NCBI GenBank assembly: GCA_017501565.1
Contig: JAFVWP010000134.1
Span: 1-40,122, forward strand
Length of the DNA: 40,122 nucleotides
Direction of reading: 5' to 3'
Source: Elusimicrobiaceae bacterium
Lineage (GTDB): Bacteria > Elusimicrobiota > Elusimicrobia > Elusimicrobiales > Elusimicrobiaceae
Position numbers and translations under genes: made by a program. Within the stretch, counting starts at the first letter, position 1. Every line of letters starts with the position of its first letter. Below the pieces are notes generated by a model. The model made no database searches and had not been told where the DNA came from. It was given only the letters and a program-made list of their open reading frames with translations. Of this stretch, positions 8,923 through 15,259 are shown piece after piece.

Positions 8923-8994
8923 GCCGAGGTAGCTCAGTGGTAGAGCACTGGTCTGAAAAACCAGGTGTCGACAGTTCGATCCTGTCCCTCGGCA
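8923..8994 (+). tRNA. tRNA-Phe (GAA)
   Basis: The full cloverleaf can be drawn. The acceptor GCCGAGG (8923-8929) pairs with CCTCGGC (8987-8993). The D-arm contains AGCTCAGTGGTAGAGC, the anticodon stem is CTGGT/ACCAG around loop CTGAAAA (anticodon GAA), and the T-loop is TTCGATC. The discriminator is A8994. CCA is not encoded; TTTTTC follows. Confidence 0.96.
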
Positions 8995-9010
8995 TTTTTC
9001 AATTTAATTT

Positions 9011-9044
9011 AACCGCGCTTTTTATAAAAGTGCGGTTATTTTTT
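9011..9044 (+). terminator. Terminator behind tRNA-Phe
   Basis: Stem AACCGC (9011-9016) / GCGGTT (9032-9037) is followed by ATTTTTT. The hairpin also overlaps the last codons and stop of the convergent msrC gene, so the 3' ends of the two transcripts meet here. Confidence 0.65.
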
Positions 9045-9462
9045 GCAGTTCTGCGCTGTCTTCGTCGGAAAATCTGTTTTTGATGGGAGAGTCTATATCC
9101 AGCACACCCCATATTTGTCCGTTTTGAATAAGCGGTATGACGATTTCGCTGTTAGATGCGCTGTCGCAAGCGATGTGCCCCGGAAATTGATGCACATCGG
9201 GCACAATGAGCGTTTTCTTTTGTTGCGCGGCGGTGCCGCAGACACCTTTGCCCAAAGCAATTTGGGTACAGGCGGGCTTGCCTTGAAAAGGGCCTAATCT
9301 TAATATGTTTCCGTCCAGTAAATAAAACCCCGCCCAATTAATATCGTGCATATATTGGTAAAGAAGGGCCGATAAATTGGCCATATTGGTCATCCGTCCG
9401 TATTGCGGCAAAAGCAAAGCTTTGGCTTGGTTAAAAATTAAAGAATAATCCGTTGTCTTCAT
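9022..9462 (-). CDS. msrC: Free methionine-(R)-sulfoxide reductase (GAF domain)
   Basis: A single GAF domain of 146 aa that reduces free methionine-R-sulfoxide in the cytoplasm. Typical stretches are LRLGPFQGKPACTQI, GKGVCGTAA, VPDVHQFPGHIACDS and GVLDIDSP. The three conserved cysteines are C65, C75 and C99, with spacing 10 and 24 as in the E. coli enzyme, so the catalytic set is complete. There is no ribosome binding site. A TGT-TAAAAT box ends 7 bases before the ATG, which suggests a leaderless mRNA. It is monocistronic and converges on tRNA-Phe. Confidence 0.92.
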   Translation of the reverse strand: MKTTDYSLIFNQAKALLLPQYGRMTNMANLSALLYQYMHDINWAGFYLLDGNILRLGPFQGKPACTQIALGKGVCGTAAQQKKTLIVPDVHQFPGHIACDSASNSEIVIPLIQNGQIWGVLDIDSPIKNRFSDEDSAELQKITALL

Positions 9463-9469
9463 ATAAAAT

Positions 9470-9478
9470 ATTTTAACA
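9470..9478 (-). promoter_or_regulatory. Extended -10 box of msrC
   Basis: On the minus strand TGT is followed by TAAAAT (9475 to 9470), with exactly 7 bases between the box and the ATG at 9462. Transcription would therefore start at or next to the start codon. Confidence 0.5.
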
Positions 9479-9496
9479 AATCACCCTTATTTTTTA

Positions 9497-9526
9497 TTGC
9501 ATATCTGCTTAAAAAAGACATATACT
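9497..9526 (+). promoter_or_regulatory. Promoter of the vor operon
   Basis: TTGCAT (9497-9502) and TATACT (9521-9526) with an 18-base spacer. The predicted leader of about 25 bases ends in AAAGGAGG before the ATG at 9558. Confidence 0.6.
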
Positions 9527-9557
9527 TTAATGGAGTGTAAGAGATAAAGGAGGCACT

Positions 9558-9764
9558 ATGCCTAGAATAGAAGTGGACGCCAACCGCTGTAAGGCTTGTT
9601 ATTTATGTGTCAGCGCCTGCCCGAAGAAATGTTTGGGTAAGTCCAAAACCATCAGTAAAAAAGGATATTTCCCCGCCGTTATGGAGCGGCCGGAAGATTG
9701 CATCGGCTGTACGATGTGCTACATGATGTGCCCCGATGTGGCCATCAGTGTAATTAAAGAATAA
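9558..9764 (+). CDS. vorD: 2-oxoacid:ferredoxin oxidoreductase, ferredoxin-like delta subunit
   Basis: A 68-aa protein with two complete 4Fe-4S motifs: C11-C14-C17-C21 and C48-C51-C54-C58, with an additional C25. It passes electrons from the catalytic subunits to external ferredoxin. AAAGGAGG gives a strong translation start. It is first in a four-gene operon in delta-alpha-beta-gamma order, and the separate small delta subunit is typical of VOR/KOR type enzymes. I use vor names because the alpha subunit most resembles VorB. Whether the substrate is branched-chain 2-oxo acids or 2-oxoglutarate is not decided by the sequence. Confidence 0.85.
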   Translation: MPRIEVDANRCKACYLCVSACPKKCLGKSKTISKKGYFPAVMERPEDCIGCTMCYMMCPDVAISVIKE

Positions 9765-9778
9765 ATTTGAGGATTTTT

Positions 9779-10942
9779 ATGACTGAAAAAACATTAAGAA
9801 AAGGCAATGAAGCCTTGGCCGAAGGGGCCATTCGGGCCGGGGCGCGCTTTTTTGCCGGGTATCCCATTACTCCGCAAAACGAAGTGCCGGAATATATGTC
9901 TGCCTATATGGCTGACGCAGGCGGTGCTTTTGTGCAAGCGGAAAGTGAAGTGGCCGCTATTAATATGGTGTACGGCGCCGCGGCTACCGGTACGCGCAGT
10001 ATGACGTCTTCTTCTTCGCCCGGTATCAGTTTAAAACAAGAAGGTATCACTTATTTAGCCAGCGCGGATTTGCCTTGTTTGATTGTCAATGTCATGCGTG
10101 GGGGCCCGGGTTTGGGCAGTATCGGCGGTGCGCAAGGGGATTATTTTCAGGCCACGCGCGGCGGCGGTAACGGAGATTATCGCGTCATCGTTTTGGCACC
10201 GAACTCTGTGGAAGAATTGGGTAATTTCCCGAAACTCGGCTTTGAGCTTGCGGAAAAATACAGAATGCCTTGTATGATTTTGGCCGATGGTATTTTGGGC
10301 CAAATGATGGAAAGTATGGCCTTTCATTTTGACCCGATAGACCCGAGAGCGTTGGGCAAATTGGATTGGGCGGTGGATATAGAAAAGAACGGCCGTCCGA
10401 AAAGAAAAGTTTTTTCTTACAAAGGCGATAACCTGATTGCGGACGTTACCGAACGCGCCAAGCGCTACGGGTTGATTGAAAAAACCGAAACCCGCTGGGA
10501 AGAACGCGATTGTGAAGATTGTGATGTGCTTTTAGTGGCGTACGGCTTGTCTTCGCGCGCCTGTTTGGAAGCAATTCAAAAGGCCAAAGAAGAAGGCTTA
10601 AAAGTGGGGCTTTTCCGCCCGATTACCTTGTGGCCTTTCCCGGCTCAAAGATTGGCCAAGCTTGCCACCCGGGCCAAAGCCGTATTGGCGGTGGAGCAAA
10701 GCTTGGGCCAAATGGTGCAAGACGTAAAACTTGCCATCAATGGCCAAACGCCTGTTTATTTAAATGCTTATCCCGCCGGTGGCCAACCGGACGGCAATAG
10801 CATTTTAACAGCCGTAAAATCCTGTTTAAACGGCGGCAAAGAAGGCTTGTTTGACTTGCAAGAACACGCCGAAGGTTTTGCCTATGAGTGCAAACGCGAC
10901 CTTTCTTTAGGGGTGCAAGGCGATTGCAAAGGGGGCAAATAA
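9779..10942 (+). CDS. vorB: 2-oxoacid:ferredoxin oxidoreductase alpha subunit (VorB-like)
   Basis: 387 aa. The start is ATG 9779 with GAGG six bases before it; the in-frame TTG at 9767 would contain that site. The N-terminal pyrimidine-type domain has TLRKGNEALAEGAIRAGARFFAGYPITPQNEVPEYM, almost exactly the VorB/KorA pattern. It also has the MTSSSSPGISLKQEG stretch, where TSS-like residues contact the substrate or thiamine. GLFRPITLWPFP marks domain II. With the beta subunit it forms the thiamine-dependent catalytic core that oxidatively decarboxylates 2-oxo acids to acyl-CoA. Confidence 0.88.
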   Translation: MTEKTLRKGNEALAEGAIRAGARFFAGYPITPQNEVPEYMSAYMADAGGAFVQAESEVAAINMVYGAAATGTRSMTSSSSPGISLKQEGITYLASADLPCLIVNVMRGGPGLGSIGGAQGDYFQATRGGGNGDYRVIVLAPNSVEELGNFPKLGFELAEKYRMPCMILADGILGQMMESMAFHFDPIDPRALGKLDWAVDIEKNGRPKRKVFSYKGDNLIADVTERAKRYGLIEKTETRWEERDCEDCDVLLVAYGLSSRACLEAIQKAKEEGLKVGLFRPITLWPFPAQRLAKLATRAKAVLAVEQSLGQMVQDVKLAINGQTPVYLNAYPAGGQPDGNSILTAVKSCLNGGKEGLFDLQEHAEGFAYECKRDLSLGVQGDCKGGK

Positions 10943-10945
10943 TTT

Positions 10946-11689
10946 ATGACGATTATAGCGAAAAAACCACAAAGTTTAACTGATATTCCCATGCACTATT
11001 GCCCGGGGTGCGGGCATGGTATCGTGCACCGCTTAATGGCGGAAACTTTTGACGAATTAAATATTGCCGGACGCGTGATCGGGGTTGCCCCTGTGGGTTG
11101 CGCCGTGTTTGCCGATGATTATTTCGCTTGCGACATGGTGCAAGGCGCCCACGGCCGCGGTCCCGCCATTGCTACGGGTATTAAACGCAGTAAACCGCAA
11201 GCCATTGTTTTTTCTTATCAAGGCGACGGCGATTTGGCTTCTATCGGTATGGCAGAAATTGTTCACGCGGCAGTACGCAGTGAAAACATCACGATTATCT
11301 TTATCAATAATGCTATTTACGGCATGACCGGCGGTCAAATGGCCCCGACCACGCTGGTAGGCCAAGTAGCCACCACCGCCCCCAAAGGGCGCGACCCGAA
11401 ACTGCAAGGGTGGCCGATTAATATGTGTGAAATGCTTTCGCAAATTACCGGCGCCAAGTATTTAGAACGCGTGGCGGTAGATACTGCGCAACACGTGATG
11501 GCTGCCAAAAAAGCCATCAAGAAAGCCTTTGAAAACCAAGTAAAAGGGGTGGGCTTTTCTATGGTGGAAGTTATCTCCCAATGCCCGACCAATTGGCACG
11601 CCAGCGTAGAGCAAGCCTTAGAGTTTGTACGTACTCAAATGATGCCGCAATATCCGTTGGGTGTATTTAAAGATGAGGGGGCAAAATAA
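10946..11689 (+). CDS. vorA: 2-oxoacid:ferredoxin oxidoreductase beta subunit (thiamine pyrophosphate-binding)
   Basis: A 247-aa protein. HYCPGCGHGIVHRL at the N-terminus is the usual beta-subunit start, and GDGDLASIG followed by IIFINNAIYGMTGGQ is the metal/thiamine diphosphate motif (GDG-X-N). No additional 4Fe-4S insertion is seen, which suits VOR/KOR. The start is ATG 10946, three bases after vorB. The stop overlaps the gamma-subunit start by one base (TAATG). Confidence 0.88.
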   Translation: MTIIAKKPQSLTDIPMHYCPGCGHGIVHRLMAETFDELNIAGRVIGVAPVGCAVFADDYFACDMVQGAHGRGPAIATGIKRSKPQAIVFSYQGDGDLASIGMAEIVHAAVRSENITIIFINNAIYGMTGGQMAPTTLVGQVATTAPKGRDPKLQGWPINMCEMLSQITGAKYLERVAVDTAQHVMAAKKAIKKAFENQVKGVGFSMVEVISQCPTNWHASVEQALEFVRTQMMPQYPLGVFKDEGAK

Positions 11690-12225
11690 TGTATCAAGGA
11701 ATTAGAATTGCCGGATTTGGCGGACAAGGGGTTGTTTCCGCCGGGATTTTACTCGCACAAGCCGGGGTGGAGGATAAAAAGAATGCCAGCTGGCTCCCTT
11801 CCTACGGGCCTGAAATGCGCGGCGGTACGGCCAATTGCTCGGTGGTAGTGACCGATGGGGAAGTATATACGCCTATCGTTTCCGCTCCCGATAGTGTTAT
11901 TGTAATGAATGAGCCTTCCTTGCCGAAGTTTGAACCGCTGATTAAAAAAGGCGGTCTGCTTATTCTGAACAGCTCTTTGATTAATTCCCGCCCCACACGG
12001 CAAGATATAGATGTGGTATGCGTGCCTTGCAATGATATTGCCAAAGAATTGGGCATGGACCGCATTGCCAATTTGGTGGCGCTCGGTGCTTTTATCAAGA
12101 AAACGGGTGCTGTCTCTTTGCAAAGTGTAGCCAACGCAATGAAAAAAGTATATAAGCGTGCTAAACCGGAAATGTTGGAATTAAATCAAAAGGCCCTGCA
12201 AGCCGGTTTTGATTTTGTGAAATAG
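11689..12225 (+). CDS. vorC: 2-oxoacid:ferredoxin oxidoreductase gamma subunit
   Basis: A 178-aa CoA-binding-type subunit. The beginning YQGIRIAGFGGQGVVSAGILLAQAG is the family signature. LPSYGPEMRGGTANCSVVVTD follows at about residue 37, and NLVALGAFIKKTGA lies near the C-terminus. It completes the DBAC set, so the operon can encode a whole enzyme. A bidirectional terminator follows 16 bases after the stop. Confidence 0.9.
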   Translation: MYQGIRIAGFGGQGVVSAGILLAQAGVEDKKNASWLPSYGPEMRGGTANCSVVVTDGEVYTPIVSAPDSVIVMNEPSLPKFEPLIKKGGLLILNSSLINSRPTRQDIDVVCVPCNDIAKELGMDRIANLVALGAFIKKTGAVSLQSVANAMKKVYKRAKPEMLELNQKALQAGFDFVK

Positions 12226-12240
12226 AAAAGATACACAAGT

Positions 12241-12270
12241 AAAAAGCCGCCTGAAAGGGCGGCTTTTTTA
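12241..12270. terminator. Bidirectional terminator, vor operon / MFS gene
   Basis: AAAAAGCCGCC (12241-12251) pairs with GGCGGCTTTTT (12258-12268) around a 6-base loop. There are T runs on both strands. The minus-strand MFS gene ends inside it. Confidence 0.88.
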
Positions 12271-13497
12271 TTCGGCAGAGTCTTGTTCGTAGTAGCGGAT
12301 CAGCCGCCCTTCCGCGCGGGCAATTTTGGCGGTGTAATACATTAAAATACTTGCCGGCAACATAACGGCACAGCACCCTAAAACAGCTATTTTAAGCCCG
12401 AAAGCATCGGATACTTGCCCGATTAAAGCCGGGGAAGCGGCATCGCCCAATGCGTGAATCAGGAAAATGTTTAAGGCAAAGGCCATAGAGCGCACTTTGC
12501 GCCCGCTTAATGCCACCAAAGACGCGCTAATCGGCCCCAAGGGCATAAAGATAAAGGTAATGGCAACAAAAAACGAAATCAGCGCAAAAGGCATACGATG
12601 GCTCAGTACTCCGGCCGCGGCAAAGGGAATGAAAATCAAAAAGCTGGAAAGAATAACAATAAAATGGGCCGAATTTGTTTTTTGTAAAAATTTATCGGAC
12701 ATTTTTCCGCCGATAAAGGTGCCCAAGGCTCCGGCTAAAATAACAATCGCGCCGAAAATAGTGCCCGCTTGCGCAACGCCCAATTCAAAAAAGCGGTGAA
12801 AATAGGTGGGCATCCAGGCTGAAAGACCGCCTAAAGTAAAAGTCTGCATGGCATGGGCCAAGCACAGCAGTATAAAAGGTTTATTTTTAAGCAAGGTGAT
12901 GTATTGGGAAAGACCCGGTTTTTTGCGTTTTTCCAGGTGGCGGTGTTCGCGGTCTTTGATTTGGAAAAGGGCCATTAACCCCAATAAAAACCCGGGGATA
13001 CCCACCACCATAAAAGCCGTTCTCCACCCCCAGCTTGCTCCCAACACTCCACCCAATAAATATCCCAGCGCACTGCCGGCGGGCAAAGCCAAGCCGAAAT
13101 AAGATAAAATGGTGGCACGTTTGTTTTTAGGATATTGTTCAGCCAAAAAGGGTTGGGCTATGGTGGTAAAGCCACCCTCTCCAATGCCGATAAACGCCCG
13201 CGCAGAGAGCAAAGAAAAATAACTTTTGGCTAAACCGCTTACAGAAGTGGCGGCACTCCAAATCAGTGCGCTGGCGGCTATCCAATATTGGCGGGGGTGC
13301 CTGTCGGCAAAGAAGCCCACAATCGGCGCATAGCACATATATACCAACATGAAAACGGACGCCAGGGTGCCTAACTGAAAATCTGAAATATGCAACTCTT
13401 GTTGGATAAGCGGAAAGACGGAAAAAAGCACTTGCCTGTCTATGTAGTTGAACAGGTTGAGAAGAAATAAAATCCAAAATAATTTTCGTGTATTCAT
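12268..13497 (-). CDS. MFS transporter, spinster-like
   Basis: A 409-aa membrane protein with twelve predicted hydrophobic segments. LNLFNYIDRQVLFSVFP in the first helix and GFFADRHPRQYW in the loop after the second are the MFS motifs. The NYIDR sequence is typical of the spinster-like group. The substrate cannot be deduced; relatives include sugar, organic-anion and lipid transporters. No ribosome binding site precedes the ATG. A TATAAA box lies 10 bases upstream, so the mRNA leader is probably only a few bases. It is monocistronic and convergent with the vor operon. Confidence 0.82.
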   Translation of the reverse strand: MNTRKLFWILFLLNLFNYIDRQVLFSVFPLIQQELHISDFQLGTLASVFMLVYMCYAPIVGFFADRHPRQYWIAASALIWSAATSVSGLAKSYFSLLSARAFIGIGEGGFTTIAQPFLAEQYPKNKRATILSYFGLALPAGSALGYLLGGVLGASWGWRTAFMVVGIPGFLLGLMALFQIKDREHRHLEKRKKPGLSQYITLLKNKPFILLCLAHAMQTFTLGGLSAWMPTYFHRFFELGVAQAGTIFGAIVILAGALGTFIGGKMSDKFLQKTNSAHFIVILSSFLIFIPFAAAGVLSHRMPFALISFFVAITFIFMPLGPISASLVALSGRKVRSMAFALNIFLIHALGDAASPALIGQVSDAFGLKIAVLGCCAVMLPASILMYYTAKIARAEGRLIRYYEQDSAE

Positions 13498-13570
13498 CTA
13501 TATATATTTTATAAAAAACGGCCGTCCGTGTGCTCTCAAAATGAACAGAGAATGCAAAACAATATTGATT

Positions 13571-13579
13571 TGCTATAAT
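13571..13579 (+). promoter_or_regulatory. Extended -10 promoter of the SMI1/prepilin pair
   Basis: TGC directly followed by a perfect TATAAT (13574-13579). No good -35 is visible. The predicted start is near 13586, giving a leader of about 20 bases that contains GGAGG. Confidence 0.6.
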
Positions 13580-13606
13580 AAAAAATAGATTATGGAGGAT
13601 ATTTTT

Positions 13607-14248
13607 ATGACAACCGAAACCTATGGAATGTGGGACCAATATAAATGGCAGCTTTCTACAAAATTTCCTGCTTTGTTAGAGCAGTTGGCCCCGGGTGCCG
13701 ATGAAGAAGCCATTCAACGCGCCGAAGCGGAAATGGGTATTTCTTTGCCGGAAAGTTTGAAGAATGTTTATCGCAAAAACAATGGTGAAAAAGATAGTTT
13801 TATTTGTGGAGTGTTATTGGGGTTTTCGTTATACAGCTTAGATCAAATGGTACAAGCGTGGAAAGACTGGCAAGCCGTGAAAAAATCTTTGAGCGAAGAA
13901 GATTTAAAAGATATAGAAGAATTTAACACTTCCGTACCCGAAGGGCACATTAAAAAGGATTATATTAACGCAAAATGGATTCCTATTTGTGACGATGCCG
14001 GCGGTAACCATATCGGGGTGGATTTAGACCCGGACACGGAAGGGAAAGTAGGACAAATTATTACTTTCGGCCGCGATGAACAAGAAAAAATAGTAGTGGC
14101 GGAAGATTTAGATGCTTTCTTTTTAAGAATGTGCGGCATTGTGGCCAGCAATCACTTTGCCATAGAAGATGATGAAGGAAACAAGGTTATTATTTTAAAT
14201 GATTATGCACATTTGATAGACTATTTAAAAGACGAAGAAGCTGTCTAA
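13607..14248 (+). CDS. SMI1/KNR4 (SUKH) family protein
   Basis: 213 aa. I chose ATG 13607 because GGAGG (13594-13598) lies 8 bases upstream. The ATG at 13592 overlaps that site and is unlikely. The order of conserved pieces fits SUKH domains: PGADEEAIQRAEAEMGISLPESLKNVYRKNNG near residues 28-57, then KWIPICDDAGGNHIGVDLDP near 122-141, and a late acidic end. SUKH proteins are often immunity proteins of polymorphic toxins, but many are lone housekeeping-like genes. No toxin is seen beside it. It is probably co-transcribed with the prepilin gene 11 bases downstream. Confidence 0.8.
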   Translation: MTTETYGMWDQYKWQLSTKFPALLEQLAPGADEEAIQRAEAEMGISLPESLKNVYRKNNGEKDSFICGVLLGFSLYSLDQMVQAWKDWQAVKKSLSEEDLKDIEEFNTSVPEGHIKKDYINAKWIPICDDAGGNHIGVDLDPDTEGKVGQIITFGRDEQEKIVVAEDLDAFFLRMCGIVASNHFAIEDDEGNKVIILNDYAHLIDYLKDEEAV

Positions 14249-14259
14249 AGGAGAAAAAA

Positions 14260-14688
14260 ATGAAAAAAGGTTTTACGTTGATTGAATTATTGATTATCAT
14301 GGTCATCGTGGGTATTTTGGTGACGGTGGCTTTTCCGAAATTTAAGACCGCTATGGAAAAGGGCCGCAGTTTGGAAGGGATTCACAATGCCAACGCCGTT
14401 AGTGAAGCGGCTAATGCCGTATATGTTAAAAACGGCTTTTCTTACGGAAGTAATGCATCGGAATTTAAGCGTCTTTCCGGTATTACCAATTCCCAACATT
14501 TTAACAGCCCCGACGTAACGATTGCCAACGAAATCGTGACGGTAACTTTGCTCAGAAAAACCAATAAATACAGCATTGTTTATACCTGCTCCGGCGGGGA
14601 GATTACCAGCCGCATGTGTAAAGGCGACAAGAAGATATGCAACGCTATCGGCGCCTTATCGGGCAGTGGAAGCAATTGGAATTTTTAA
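14260..14688 (+). CDS. Type IV prepilin-like protein
   Basis: A 142-aa protein with a class III signal: MKKG then FTLIELLIIMVIVGILVTVA, to be cleaved by prepilin peptidase after G4. F5 and E9 are at the usual places. It has a hydrophobic alpha-1 spine and a short globular domain with three cysteines near the end (C109, C118, C125 by my count), which could form a disulfide loop. AAAGGAG precedes the ATG. No pilus assembly genes are nearby, so this is an orphan pilin or pseudopilin, apparently in an operon with the SMI1/KNR4 gene. Confidence 0.88.
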   Translation: MKKGFTLIELLIIMVIVGILVTVAFPKFKTAMEKGRSLEGIHNANAVSEAANAVYVKNGFSYGSNASEFKRLSGITNSQHFNSPDVTIANEIVTVTLLRKTNKYSIVYTCSGGEITSRMCKGDKKICNAIGALSGSGSNWNF

Positions 14689-14707
14689 ACAAAACTTTCC
14701 GTTTATA

Positions 14708-14737
14708 AACCCCGCGTTACAGCGCGGGGTTTTATTT
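14708..14737 (+). terminator. Terminator behind prepilin gene
   Basis: ACCCCGCG (14709-14716) pairs with CGCGGGGT (14723-14730), followed by TTTATTTT. Confidence 0.85.
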
Positions 14738-14747
14738 TGTCAGGTTT

Positions 14748-15209
14748 TTATTTGCTATATTTGGTTTGACGCAGGGCCTCAAAAAGCGTAATGGCCGCTG
14801 ATGAAGACAGATTTAGCGAACGCACAGGGCCCGTCATGGGAATGGTGAACAGACGGCCCTGATAGGTGGTGTAAAACTCTTTGGGTAAGCCGCAAGATTC
14901 GGCCCCAAAGCACAAAAAATCTCCGTCTTTAAATTGTGCGTCAAAGTAACTTTTTGTCCCTTTGGTGGACATGAAAAACAGCTGGTCTTGGCTTGGGTTA
15001 TTTTCCGCCAAAAACTCTTCCCACGTTTCATATCTTTTATAGTCCAAATTCGGCCAATAGTCCAGCCCCGAGCGGCGAATTTCTTTAGATTCAATTTTAA
15101 AACCCAGCTTGCCTACCAAATGCAGACGTGTACCGGTAGCCACGCAAGAACGGCCGATATTACCGGTATTAAAAGGGATTTCTGGATTAATCAGTACAAT
15201 GTTAAGCAT
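14748..15209 (-). CDS. trmL: tRNA (cytidine/uridine-34 2'-O) methyltransferase
   Basis: A 153-aa SPOUT methyltransferase. MLNIVLINPEIPFNTGNIGRSC and the knot region LCFGAESCGLPKEF, IPMTGPVRSLNLSSSAAI are the TrmL signatures. It 2'-O-methylates the wobble base of certain leucine tRNAs. The start is fixed by the conserved N-terminus. Unusually, only 8 bases separate its ATG from the T run of the glgP terminator, so there is no room for a separate promoter and only a poor ribosome binding site. Confidence 0.93.
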   Translation of the reverse strand: MLNIVLINPEIPFNTGNIGRSCVATGTRLHLVGKLGFKIESKEIRRSGLDYWPNLDYKRYETWEEFLAENNPSQDQLFFMSTKGTKSYFDAQFKDGDFLCFGAESCGLPKEFYTTYQGRLFTIPMTGPVRSLNLSSSAAITLFEALRQTKYSK

Positions 15210-15215
15210 AGCATC

Positions 15216-15247
15216 ACAAAAAAAGGGCGCACCTAAAGTGCGCCCTT
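15216..15247 (-). terminator. Terminator behind glgP, directly before trmL
   Basis: On the minus strand AAGGGCGCAC pairs perfectly with GTGCGCCCTT (15247-15238 and 15232-15223). The loop is 5 bases, and the structure is followed by a run of seven or more T. The trmL start lies 8 bases after the T run. Confidence 0.85.
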
Positions 15248-15259
15248 AAATAAGGTGTT

